A DNA stretch of 64,000 bases from Saccharomycopsis phalli (taxonomy: Eukaryota; Ascomycota; Saccharomycetes; Ascoideales; Saccharomycopsidaceae), in contig CP073219.1 of NCBI GenBank assembly GCA_020342235.1, forward strand, positions 310,001 through 374,000, in the 5' to 3' direction. Below, in pieces: positions 19,538 through 28,546 of the stretch. The notes under the pieces were generated by a model. That model searched no databases and was not told the origin of the DNA. It saw only the letters and a program-made list of their open reading frames with translations. How positions within the stretch are numbered: position 1 is the first letter of the stretch; the number at the start of each line of letters is the position of its first letter. The translations under genes were made by a program, and so were the position numbers.

Positions 19538-20846
19538 AGGAAATTTGTTTTCAATATTATGTAAAATCAAATTTATAACTGTTACGAAAAATGTGACTAA
19601 CATAAAAGGCATGCTCCGGTGCCATACGACACTCAACTGTAGTGGATGATGACGCGAATAATGGGATAGCCGTCGACGAATTTGAAGCCAATCGACCTAG
19701 TATACAAGTGGTCGCTTGGCCAATGTTTGAGCTGTACAAAGTTTGGCCATGTCGAGCTATAAGGACGACTATAATATTTGGGATAAAGGATTAAAGCCTG
19801 TTTCTTTCGTACTTGCCAAAGAACCAGAACAATACAAGATCTTTAAAATTGTAAAATATGTGCCATAAAAGTATTGGCATTTTATCAATAGACGAAATCA
19901 CTATAAAAGATACTTTTGAACTTAACACAAGTATTAGTTAGTTACCTGAATCAGCCTATATCAGAAGGAGAGATAGCTCATAGTATACGTCATAATGTAC
20001 CGATTGTAATTTTTATGTGCCAAAACAGATACTGCCTCCATGATTCATATATAGGCCGCAACGTACCGTGTATGTTTTTCAATAGTTCTTTAACCACAGG
20101 ATATTGCTAGATGGAAGAGATGGGTTGTAATTCAAGTTCTCAGATTGAGCACAAGTTCCTTTTGTCCTTCTGACTATTTCCACTGATATTTATATTCTAT
20201 TTAGAGCAGGTTATATCCTCAATCCAACTACGCTACACAACTCAAGAAATTGTACCGAAGCTTTCACTTTTCCTCTTAAAGTTTATCATTGCCAAATAAT
20301 TTAGCCGTGATAAATTAGATTAATTCTATTTATGAACTTTTTAAATAATTTTCCTTGTTCGTTTGAGATTGGATAACCGCATAAGTAAGTAAACTACGAC
20401 TTTGTTGTGTGTTTTCGTGGAGCTCAACCTTCTCATATAGAGAATGTTGGGCCTCTAAGAAACTAATGTCGACCGTCATATGATGCTGAGCATAATAAAT
20501 AGATAGAATCTTACTGCATTCAGAGTCAGGAGGTGACAACTTAGTGCCCGACTACTAACAGAATACATGACTAATTCTGCAATGATTACCCTAGATATTA
20601 GCCTGGCCATGACACTTAGATTACGCGTAATAAGTTACCTGTGAACTTTACTGCATTGGCGCGGTCCTAATCTATTTCAGTCACATGGATAGATTATTAG
20701 CAGTTAGTCTATGAGAATGAACTACAGCATCTCTAGCCATAGGGTTGAACTTTGGAGTCAAATTCCTCAAAAGGTACTATCAATTTGAAATCACGTGTAA
20801 GTTAAAAAATAAACACTCAACAAAATTTGAAAATATCGAAAACGAA
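19538..20846. other. Gene-free region upstream of the Ty3-like element
   Basis: About 1.3 kb of AT-rich DNA with only short frames (19916-20110 plus, 20330-20539 minus) that resemble nothing I know. It was originally the upstream flank of the tRNA-Asp gene. One CACGTG lies at 20792-20797. No tRNA or clear LTR relic was recognised. Confidence 0.5.
20842..20846. repeat. Target-site duplication, left copy
   Basis: ACGAA immediately before the 5' LTR; the same five bases follow the 3' LTR at 26418-26422. Five-base duplications are usual for Ty3/gypsy integrases. Confidence 0.85.
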
Positions 20847-21286
20847 TGTAACGGGCAATCCCCGGTACCTCTCCTCTGGAGTATAGAAGGTACACGTGAA
20901 TGGCACGTGAAGGCATACAACATGCTAGGATCAACATGAAGAACAACATTCCCTCTGAACATGGTCTAGGCCTTGCGAAGTTACGTCTTCAAGTTACGTA
21001 CAGCAAGGGTCAGACATGCTCTTTCCTATTAAGGCTAAAAGAAGGTCTAGACCGTCCTGAAAAGGATTCTTACGTCTCCACCAGACGCAAGTCGATGGAA
21101 CACCTCTACCATATAGAATAATATAAATAGCGGGGAAACCTGCTATAAGCTGAACGAACTTTGGGAGAAATCCCATCTTAGCTTATTATAACAAACATTA
21201 TTGTAAGCTTCTTCTATCCCCTCGGAATAGTACCTTTATTGAGGTAATACTGAATATCCTGACGATTTGGGATATTGACTATTACA
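20847..21286 (+). repeat. 5' LTR (440 bp)
   Basis: Begins TGTAACGGGC and ends TATTACA, with TGTAA/TTACA as short terminal inverted repeats. Visible parts: two CACGTG motifs at 20893 and 20904, a TATAAATA box at 21122-21129. It is identical by eye to the 3' copy, with a constant offset of 5,131 bases. Confidence 0.95.
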
Positions 21287-21288
21287 GT

Positions 21289-21298
21289 TGGTAGCGCC
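21289..21298 (+). other. Primer-binding site, initiator tRNA-Met
   Basis: TGGTAGCGCC starts two bases after the 5' LTR. It is the sequence complementary to the 3' end of yeast initiator tRNA-Met, the primer used by Ty1 and Ty3. Confidence 0.85.
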
Positions 21299-21405
21299 AC
21301 AAGGTTCATCAAGGATGTCTGACGAAACAGCGACGTGTCCTCCAGACGGAAGGAATTCATCTGGAATGGTATTCCACCCATTGGCCGAAGGAGGACCCAC
21401 CGGCG

Positions 21406-22095
21406 GTGGTGTCACAATTCATCTGGAAAGCCAGGAGAACATTTGGTGAGTTAGACGATAGTGTTGAAGATCGTTTACTGTACATCGGTGCCCGAATGGA
21501 AGGAACTGCTGCGCTTTGGCATCATAATCAAGCACGGCTCTGTGAGGAAGACGACTCCATTGAACCGTATCTAAAGGCGTTGGAAGATAGGTTCTTACCA
21601 AGAAATTACCAATGGATGATCCGCCAACGCGTATTCTTTTGCAAAATGGGCAACAATTCCCTACAAAAGTATATTCAAGACTATGGACAAAATATCAGTG
21701 AAATGCCCAAAGGTTACCTCCCGCTACAGACTAGCATCGACCTCTTTGTCTGCGGTCTCCCTCACAAATACAGGGAAGACATAATTAACCAGGAGCCTCA
21801 AACTTGGTTGGAAGCAGCGCACATCGCCGAAAAGATGAATATTCGTCCTAAGGAAGCTTTTAAACCAAAGGAACGTCCTGCCGCTAACAACAAACGAAAA
21901 CGGGATGAACCTGAAAACGATAAATCTTCGTTAAAATGCACCTTTTGTCACAAAATAGGTCATTTGGCGTCTAGTTGTTTCAACCGGTTGAAAAGGGTAA
22001 AAGTGAACAATTTACAAGTTGAGTCGCTGAATGAATCAGAGACTAATACTGAGAACGATGATGAAAAGGAGTTGCTCAGTTCAAAAAACTTCTAG
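21406..22095 (+). CDS. Gag of the Ty3-like element
   Basis: Structural protein of the element, visible as a frame of about 229 codons. It contains a capsid-like helical region (MIRQRVFFCKMGNNSLQKYI) and a basic C-terminus with one zinc knuckle, CTFCHKIGHLASSC (C-X2-C-X4-H-X4-C). The protein probably begins upstream of the first position given here; its exact 5' end is unresolved. Confidence 0.8.
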   Translation: MVSQFIWKARRTFGELDDSVEDRLLYIGARMEGTAALWHHNQARLCEEDDSIEPYLKALEDRFLPRNYQWMIRQRVFFCKMGNNSLQKYIQDYGQNISEMPKGYLPLQTSIDLFVCGLPHKYREDIINQEPQTWLEAAHIAEKMNIRPKEAFKPKERPAANNKRKRDEPENDKSSLKCTFCHKIGHLASSCFNRLKRVKVNNLQVESLNESETNTENDDEKELLSSKNF

Positions 22096-22118
22096 GGTCT
22101 GTCTCCATCCGAGGTCAG

Positions 22119-25100
22119 TTGCCAGACCCTACTTGCTTTAGCCAAAGTAAAGAGCCCGGGAGTAAACCATTAGTCATTATTAGTTTGGACATCCAAGGTC
22201 GGACTATCAAGGCTTTGGTGGACCCAGGGGCCGCTTTATCTTGCTTGAATATACAAATTTGTCAATCATTACATCTTCCTGTTAAAAAGGCTGAGCGGCC
22301 AATCTCTGTTCAGGACGTAGCCTTAAGACACATTGAAGATATAGACTCATGGACTCAAGCAGAATTTACATTTGGCGACCTTCCGGATAAACCTAACCAC
22401 AATCTTAAGTTTTATATCATGAAAAATTGTCCCCATGATTGTATCTTAGGTTTGCCTTTTATTTGGGATCATTACGATCTTTTCAAGAATATTATGGACC
22501 AGGAATTGTTGAGAAATCAGCCCCGGACTATGAACGCTATACAGCGGAATCAAGGAGAAGCGCCCATTCAAATCATCACAGCAGCGAAGGCCGCTAGAAT
22601 GATGAAAACAGCGGACAATGAGTTTTATACCATACTTATTAAACCCAATCCGTTGTGGGACGTGAACCCTAAGAGTGTTCCTAACGGGACTAACCATGAT
22701 GAATTATTGGAACTGTGTAATACAGAACCCTTGTCAAAGACCTGTCATACAGGGATATCACCCACAGTGATGGGGGCCGTTCAGGCTCAAGAAATTGAAA
22801 ACAAGCACTCACATGCTGCCATGAATCAGACGGAAACGTCACAATTTAATATAAGTTTATCGACGCAGAAATGTCTCGATAACGAGTACTCCCCCAATGA
22901 CGACCTAACGGCAATCGTTGGAGATGTTACTGATGGTCTGTTGCCCACCATTAAGAGGAACACGAATTCCAGTACAAAAATGGCTGTGAATATCAATCTG
23001 GTTCTGACTGCTTCCACAGGGGATTCTAGGGTGAAAGCTCTTCTCCTGGAGTTTAGCGATGTAATCAGTAATGAATTGCCGATTGGAGGCACTTCTTTCA
23101 GGAAGGTAATGCATCATATTCATATCCTCCCCGGACGTCAACCTAGTTATCAGAACTACTACAGATTAAGTCCGGACAATCGAGCAGAATTGAAGAGTCA
23201 AATTGAAGAACTTATTCGGAGCAATCGAATTTTTCCCACGTCGTCCCCCTACGGAGCGCCGGTTTTATTTGTTAAGAAAAAGGACGGAAGCAAAAGACTT
23301 TGTGTGGATTACAGACGGTTAAATGAAATTACAGAAAAATCTCGGTTCCCCCTCCCACGTATTGAAGACTTGTTGGACCTCATACATGGAGCTAAGATAT
23401 TTTTTAAGTTGGACTTGGTTAGCGGGTATCATCAAATCTTAATAACTCCAGATGATAAACACAAAACTGCTATGGTGACGCCGTTCGGACAATATGGCTG
23501 GAACGTCATGCCATTTGGGCTTTGCAATGCACCAGCGACGTTCCAGGCCGTCATGAATAAGCTCCTACTTCCGCTTGAAAAGTTTTGTGTGGTCTATATT
23601 GATGATGTGCTCATATTCTCGCCAGACGAAGCGTCCCACAAACGACACATACGCACGGTATTAGAAACCTTTCGGCAAGCTCGATTGATTGTCAGCCTGA
23701 AGAAATCACAGTTCTACCTCAAAAGTATGGACTTTCTTGGGTATAAAGTGTCGGATAAGGGCATTCATGTCACGGACTCGCAAATAGAGTCAGTGAAACG
23801 ATATCTAGTCAAAACACCAGCTCAAGTGAGATCGTTTGTTGGACTTGCAAGTTATTATCGCCGGTTCATTCGGGGATTTGCCGAAATTGTGCGACCCCTA
23901 CATTTGTTTGCGAACGATAAAGTTCAGTGGTCTAACGACCAAGAGACGGCGGTAGAAACTCTTAAGGAGGCATTAACAACAGCTCCTACGTTGATTGTTT
24001 TCGACCCGGCACTAACGTGTCGAGTCACAGCCGATGCATCAAACTTCACGGCTGGAGCAGTACTTGAACAATTTGATAATGATGGAACCACAAAAGGAGT
24101 GGTTGCCTACATGTCTAAACAACTTCAAAATGCCCAACTCCGGTATCCGGTACGGGAAAAGGAATTACTAGCTATAGTTTTAGCTTTGAGACAGTGGAAA
24201 CACTATTTATCGGCTCCGTTTGAGATTTTCACGGACCATCACTCTTTGAAATATTTAAACTCGTCGAAAAGCGAGGATAACCCGCGGTTGATCAGGTGGC
24301 TTCAGTACCTTGCTAATTTCAATTACACGATCCACTACAAGGCGGGTCATTTGAATGGAGCTGCCGACGCGTTAAGTCGCTGTGTACTCAGCGCGATAGT
24401 AACTTCTAACGAAGGATCCGGAGGCTCTTTGCAATACACAGAGGTGACCAAGCACCCTGGTACTCAACCTATTGAAAAAGAAGAGTATCTTGCAGACCCC
24501 AATTTTAAATTAATCTATCAAGTTTTATTTCAACTGGCACCGTGTCCGAAAGAACACAAAGCTCTATTGAACTTTTACCTGGCCAGAAAATTAAATGGCA
24601 ACGACGTGTTGGTTTTCCGCACGTCTCTGTTGGATCACTCCAAGGTATGTCTACCCAGAGGTAGGTGGCAGACCAAGATGATACACATGTACCACAACGC
24701 TGCTGGTAGTCTTCACATGGGTCCTCATAAGATGGTACGGCAAATCCAGTCGCTGGGTTTTTACTGGCCCGGAATGGAGCGTTCTATACGCAAACACCTA
24801 CTTAGATGTGAAACATGCCGAACCATCAAGCCCTCCAATCAAGCAACTAATGGGCTTGCTCAACCGCTAGAAGTCCCTATTGCTAGGTGGGCAGATCTCT
24901 CTATGGATTTCATCTCAGGGTTTCCTGAAGATGAAGGCTACGATTGTATATTGGTCGTGGTCGACCGTCTTACAAAGCGGGCGAAATTCATTCCATGCAA
25001 GAAAACGTGTACAGCAGAACAGTTTGGTGAATTATTTTTCAGGCACATTGTGTGTGAACATGGAGTACCTAGGTCGATAATATCGGACCGAGGAATATTA

Positions 25101-25943
25101 TTTGTGAACAACTTCTGGAAGACAGTTACAGAAAGAATGGGAATTGATCATCGACTATCCACCAGTGCGCATCCCCAAACCGATGGCCAAACGGAAAGAA
25201 TGAATCGCAACTTGATACAGGCGCTTAGAGTGTGCAAGAAGGTACAGGGAAACCTGTGGTGCCGAATGTTACCAGTGGCACAGTTCGCGTACAACAGCCA
25301 GTATCAAGAATCTATTAAAACATCTCCTTTCTTTGCAGATCTAGGCTATCACCCAAGATACTGGGAGATAGTGGTAGGTTACGATATACCTAGACTTTTC
25401 AATGACAAAAAGATTGTGGCTGGCAATGCGTTCGTGGAAGCACAGGATAAAAATATGGAATGGCTTAAACTGAACATGGCTGAAGCTCAGATTAGACAGA
25501 GTTATCAGACGAACAAGCATCGAACCGATGTGACCTTCAAAGACGGAGAATTAGCTTTACTACAAAGAAAGGCTCTTTCAACGTCCTCAGAACGAGAAAA
25601 GAAATTTGAAGCCCCATTTACTGGGCCGTTCCGTGTGACTCCTACCGACAACCCAAACAGCTACGTTGTGCAGGTAGGTCCCAGAAAGAAATTAACAATC
25701 AATGTGAAAAATTTAAGGAAGTATTACTCAACGGAACTTGCGGAAACTGGTAGTTGGTATGAGGAAAACATAGAACTGATTGTGTTAATTCTCGAAATCA
25801 GCGATCACCATGCGGTGGTACTCTACAGGGACAAACCTACCCCAGTCACGATTCCCGCGCGTTGGATTGCGAAAATTTCAGACAAGCTTATGAATCATCT
25901 ACTCCAAGACCTTGAAGAATTCGAACCCTTACGGGATTGGTAG
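22119..25943 (+). CDS. Pol of the Ty3-like element
   Basis: Open frame of about 1,274 codons, in a different frame from gag. Order: aspartic-protease-like segment (about 25-120), reverse transcriptase (VKKKDGSKRLCVDYRRLNEI, then VVYIDDVLIFS), RNase H (VTADASNFTAGAVLEQ, FTDHHSLKYL, GAADALSR), integrase zinc domain (HMGPHKM...CETC), integrase core (MDFISGFPE, ISDRGILFVNNFW, TDGQTERMN), a GPY/F-like module (FEAPFTGPFRV) and a further C-terminal domain of about 60 residues containing TIPARWIAKISD. The exact translation start depends on the frameshift from gag. Confidence 0.92.
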   Translation: MPDPTCFSQSKEPGSKPLVIISLDIQGRTIKALVDPGAALSCLNIQICQSLHLPVKKAERPISVQDVALRHIEDIDSWTQAEFTFGDLPDKPNHNLKFYIMKNCPHDCILGLPFIWDHYDLFKNIMDQELLRNQPRTMNAIQRNQGEAPIQIITAAKAARMMKTADNEFYTILIKPNPLWDVNPKSVPNGTNHDELLELCNTEPLSKTCHTGISPTVMGAVQAQEIENKHSHAAMNQTETSQFNISLSTQKCLDNEYSPNDDLTAIVGDVTDGLLPTIKRNTNSSTKMAVNINLVLTASTGDSRVKALLLEFSDVISNELPIGGTSFRKVMHHIHILPGRQPSYQNYYRLSPDNRAELKSQIEELIRSNRIFPTSSPYGAPVLFVKKKDGSKRLCVDYRRLNEITEKSRFPLPRIEDLLDLIHGAKIFFKLDLVSGYHQILITPDDKHKTAMVTPFGQYGWNVMPFGLCNAPATFQAVMNKLLLPLEKFCVVYIDDVLIFSPDEASHKRHIRTVLETFRQARLIVSLKKSQFYLKSMDFLGYKVSDKGIHVTDSQIESVKRYLVKTPAQVRSFVGLASYYRRFIRGFAEIVRPLHLFANDKVQWSNDQETAVETLKEALTTAPTLIVFDPALTCRVTADASNFTAGAVLEQFDNDGTTKGVVAYMSKQLQNAQLRYPVREKELLAIVLALRQWKHYLSAPFEIFTDHHSLKYLNSSKSEDNPRLIRWLQYLANFNYTIHYKAGHLNGAADALSRCVLSAIVTSNEGSGGSLQYTEVTKHPGTQPIEKEEYLADPNFKLIYQVLFQLAPCPKEHKALLNFYLARKLNGNDVLVFRTSLLDHSKVCLPRGRWQTKMIHMYHNAAGSLHMGPHKMVRQIQSLGFYWPGMERSIRKHLLRCETCRTIKPSNQATNGLAQPLEVPIARWADLSMDFISGFPEDEGYDCILVVVDRLTKRAKFIPCKKTCTAEQFGELFFRHIVCEHGVPRSIISDRGILFVNNFWKTVTERMGIDHRLSTSAHPQTDGQTERMNRNLIQALRVCKKVQGNLWCRMLPVAQFAYNSQYQESIKTSPFFADLGYHPRYWEIVVGYDIPRLFNDKKIVAGNAFVEAQDKNMEWLKLNMAEAQIRQSYQTNKHRTDVTFKDGELALLQRKALSTSSEREKKFEAPFTGPFRVTPTDNPNSYVVQVGPRKKLTINVKNLRKYYSTELAETGSWYEENIELIVLILEISDHHAVVLYRDKPTPVTIPARWIAKISDKLMNHLLQDLEEFEPLRDW

Positions 25944-25965
25944 GTCAAGGGACGACCTACGCTTC

Positions 25966-25976
25966 AGGGGGGGAAA
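25966..25976 (+). other. Polypurine tract
   Basis: AGGGGGGGAAA, one base before the 3' LTR, the expected primer for plus-strand synthesis. Confidence 0.8.
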
Positions 25977-25977
25977 C

Positions 25978-26417
25978 TGTAACGGGCAATCCCCGGTACC
26001 TCTCCTCTGGAGTATAGAAGGTACACGTGAATGGCACGTGAAGGCATACAACATGCTAGGATCAACATGAAGAACAACATTCCCTCTGAACATGGTCTAG
26101 GCCTTGCGAAGTTACGTCTTCAAGTTACGTACAGCAAGGGTCAGACATGCTCTTTCCTATTAAGGCTAAAAGAAGGTCTAGACCGTCCTGAAAAGGATTC
26201 TTACGTCTCCACCAGACGCAAGTCGATGGAACACCTCTACCATATAGAATAATATAAATAGCGGGGAAACCTGCTATAAGCTGAACGAACTTTGGGAGAA
26301 ATCCCATCTTAGCTTATTATAACAAACATTATTGTAAGCTTCTTCTATCCCCTCGGAATAGTACCTTTATTGAGGTAATACTGAATATCCTGACGATTTG
26401 GGATATTGACTATTACA
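25978..26417 (+). repeat. 3' LTR (440 bp)
   Basis: Same sequence as the 5' LTR without visible difference, ending TATTACA. Confidence 0.95.
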
Positions 26418-26422
26418 ACGAA
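26418..26422. repeat. Target-site duplication, right copy
   Basis: ACGAA after the 3' LTR. It lies at -14 to -10 relative to the first base of the tRNA-Asp gene, close to the expected RNA polymerase III start. Confidence 0.85.
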
Positions 26423-26431
26423 ACAACAACA

Positions 26432-26503
26432 TCCGTGATAGTTTAGTGGCTAGAATTTCCGCTTGTCGCGTGGAGGACCGGGGTTCAATTCCCCGTCGCG
26501 GAG
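26432..26503 (+). tRNA. tRNA-Asp (GTC)
   Basis: 72-nt gene without intron. The acceptor TCCGTGA pairs with TCGCGGA, followed by discriminator G. The anticodon arm TCCGC-TTGTCGC-GTGGA shows GTC, and the T arm is CCGGGGTTCAATTCCCCG, which includes the B box. A T-rich Pol III terminator (TTTATTTTT) follows at once. Confidence 0.95.
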
Positions 26504-26575
26504 TTTATTTTTGGATTTTGATCCATTAAAGTAAATTGTTCTTGTCTTGGGGCAAAGCATTTTTTTAGAACAAAA

Positions 26576-27256
26576 ATGTCTTGTCACCATGAACACAATC
26601 ATGGACATGATGAATCCGATCATGTTTTGCCTATCCCCACTAATTCTTCTCAGAATCTTCGAAATCAGATCGATTTTCAGAAACTAAACGGACTTAACAT
26701 TGAGCAAGAGAACGATGAGCTTTACAAAGTGTTTGATAAATATGAGGAGACAAGGTTTCAAGTATCCGATTACATTCAATCTGATACAGACGAACAGTTA
26801 ATTTTGAATATTCCGTTTTTAAATTCTAGTGTCAAGTTATATTCCATAATTTTAAAGACGAGCGGAGGAAGTACTTGCCCAAAGGAAATAAAGCTCTTCA
26901 AGAACAAAACCGATTTGACTTTTGGATCAGTAGAGAATTTGAAACCAGATTTCATTATTCATCATCCAAATGTTGGTTTCGAAGGAGAGGAACCATTTGA
27001 CAGAGATGAGGATACTTTTGTGGAGCACTTCTTACCAAGACAAAGGTTCATTAACGTTACACAGTTGAGTTTATTTGTCGAAAGCGTGTATGGCGAAGAT
27101 GAGGATGTCAGTAAATTATATTATATAGAGCTACGAGGAGAATTTAAAAAATTAACCAAAGATCCAGTTATTACTCTTTATGAAGCGGCTGCTAACCCAG
27201 CAGATCACAAGAAAATAGTCGGGCAAGATGTACAAAATCACAGTCAAATAGGTTAG
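26576..27256 (+). CDS. PITH-domain protein
   Basis: 226-residue protein, ATG at 26576, 72 bases after the tRNA-Asp gene. After a histidine-rich start (MSCHHEHNHGHDESDH) it holds a single PITH domain (about 28-215), the beta-sandwich also found at the C-terminus of thioredoxin-like 1, where it binds the 26S proteasome. Recognisable pieces are IDFQKLNGLN, SDTDEQLILNIPFLNSSVKL, LKTSGGSTCPKEIKLFKN, FLPRQRFINVTQLSLFVES and YYIELRGEFKK. Human PITHD1 is the closest known architecture. There is no thioredoxin domain. Function in yeast is unknown; a proteasome link is only an inference from the fold. Confidence 0.85.
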   Translation: MSCHHEHNHGHDESDHVLPIPTNSSQNLRNQIDFQKLNGLNIEQENDELYKVFDKYEETRFQVSDYIQSDTDEQLILNIPFLNSSVKLYSIILKTSGGSTCPKEIKLFKNKTDLTFGSVENLKPDFIIHHPNVGFEGEEPFDRDEDTFVEHFLPRQRFINVTQLSLFVESVYGEDEDVSKLYYIELRGEFKKLTKDPVITLYEAAANPADHKKIVGQDVQNHSQIG

Positions 27257-27300
27257 TAAATGCTAGTACTAGTATCGGCAATATGTAATCATCTATTAAG

Positions 27301-27942
27301 TTAAGCAGCCGCTAAATGCTCTTCGGATTGTTTCACAGCTTCAACTTCGTGCAGCTGTTTAGGATCTTCTTTATTAACCTTTGGAAATATTGGAATATTC
27401 TCTGTAGCCGGAATATCAGCGATCGCTGATGGTATTTTATTGCCCGTGACTTCCTTTTCTAAAGCTTCGAACTCGCTCTCAATATCTTCGTCGGTGACCT
27501 TATTCAAACCTCCTTGGCTTATCATGGCATCTATCTCGCCTTGTAATTCAACCTGATCATGTGCCTTGTCAAGAACTTCCTCTACCTTTGATACGCTACA
27601 CTCTTTGTTCAACAATGATAAAATCTTGTTGCCATGTTCTAAGCTTTTGACAAAATCTTTTTCGATTAATTTAAACTGAATCGTATTAATTAGCTCTTCA
27701 AGTGTATCGATTTGGTTTAAAGTCTTTCCTAGTAGATCTTGGTGCGCCTTCTTTCTCTTTAGATATATTAATGCCCGCTGCTTGTCGTGCTTTGCGAGTG
27801 CTGACTTGGCAAGGTTTATATCTTTATCCAATAAGAGCCCTAAGTTCGTATTGTATTTGATAAGAGAATCCCGTTGAAGTTTTAACTTAAATATCGCCTG
27901 GTCAGACTTATTAATCTTGGGGCTCGAAGATGTATTGCCCAT
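27301..27942 (-). CDS. VPS20: ESCRT-III subunit Vps20
   Basis: 213-residue Snf7-family protein (CHMP6 homologue) that links ESCRT-II to ESCRT-III polymerisation on endosomes. The N-terminus MGNTSSSPK has Gly2 and Ser6, a consensus for N-myristoylation, as known for Vps20. It has a basic first half (KLKLQRDSLIKY, LIYLKRKKAHQDLL) and an acidic second half with helices around DKAHDQVELQGEIDAMIS and EDIESEFEALEKEVTG, then a MIT-interacting-like tail IPSAIADIPATENIPIFP, which corresponds to the segment ANMPSTEGLPSLP of S. cerevisiae Vps20. It is convergent with the PITH gene (44 bases between stops) and divergent from OLE1. Confidence 0.9.
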   Translation of the reverse strand: MGNTSSSPKINKSDQAIFKLKLQRDSLIKYNTNLGLLLDKDINLAKSALAKHDKQRALIYLKRKKAHQDLLGKTLNQIDTLEELINTIQFKLIEKDFVKSLEHGNKILSLLNKECSVSKVEEVLDKAHDQVELQGEIDAMISQGGLNKVTDEDIESEFEALEKEVTGNKIPSAIADIPATENIPIFPKVNKEDPKQLHEVEAVKQSEEHLAAA

Positions 27943-28546
27943 CTCTACTAGTGGCTTAATCGCGCCTTCCCATCTCTATAGAAGGATGAGTAAGCATTTA
28001 GTCATGATCGTGTGATAAGATTTCATCACATCACTGTTGATCTCAGGAGAACAGAAAGGCATCCAGAACATGCCGGTTTTGCATATTTTTTTTTAATTGA
28101 GTCGTTTCAATGTCGGTTTTTTTCCGCGCCTCTTTATAAGATAAGTATGTATTAAGCAACTGATGATGATCACGATACCTTGTATTGCTCGGCCGAAAGA
28201 TAATTTTTATAGTAGGGCTCAAACACAGACATTCTTGCATCGAGTTGCAGCCTTATCCGGCTCGTATACCGATTACTGTACATTCTGGCGTAAAATAAAT
28301 ATGGTAATAATCAAAAACTATAGATGGATATGTTATCACATCTAGGTTATAATTTTTTTTTCTTTTGCATGGCTTTGCTTTTTTGCTCCAAATTTTCATT
28401 GTTCATATAATTTTGTCCCAACCTTAAAGCCCAACAATTTTTCTTGCTGCATACATTTAAGCTGTCTACCCAAAATAAAATTTCTTTTTAGTAGATAGTA
28501 CTTAAGAACAAATTCCCCCTGGGTTAGCTGGTTTCTTTATAATACT
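27943..28546. other. Divergent promoter region VPS20-OLE1
   Basis: No gene seen. Several poly(dA:dT) tracts (near 28086, 28115 and 28350), typical of strong nucleosome-poor yeast promoters, fit the expected high expression of OLE1. Small frames here are not convincing. Confidence 0.55.

Larger units (their letters stand above)
20847..26417 (+). mobile_element. Ty3/gypsy LTR retrotransposon, apparently whole, very young
   Basis: A 5,571-bp element bounded by two 440-bp LTRs that appear identical base for base and flanked by the 5-bp duplication ACGAA. Order: 5' LTR, primer-binding site for initiator tRNA-Met, gag with one zinc knuckle, pol (protease, reverse transcriptase with YIDD, RNase H, integrase), polypurine tract, 3' LTR. 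Integrase lies after RT/RNase H, which defines the Ty3/gypsy (metavirus) order. Gag and pol lie in different frames, which this family commonly bridges by programmed frameshifting. Identical LTRs mean a very recent insertion. It looks whole or nearly so; the 5' limit of gag is not resolved. It sits 14 bases upstream of the tRNA-Asp gene in the same orientation, the classic Ty3 target. Confidence 0.95.
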
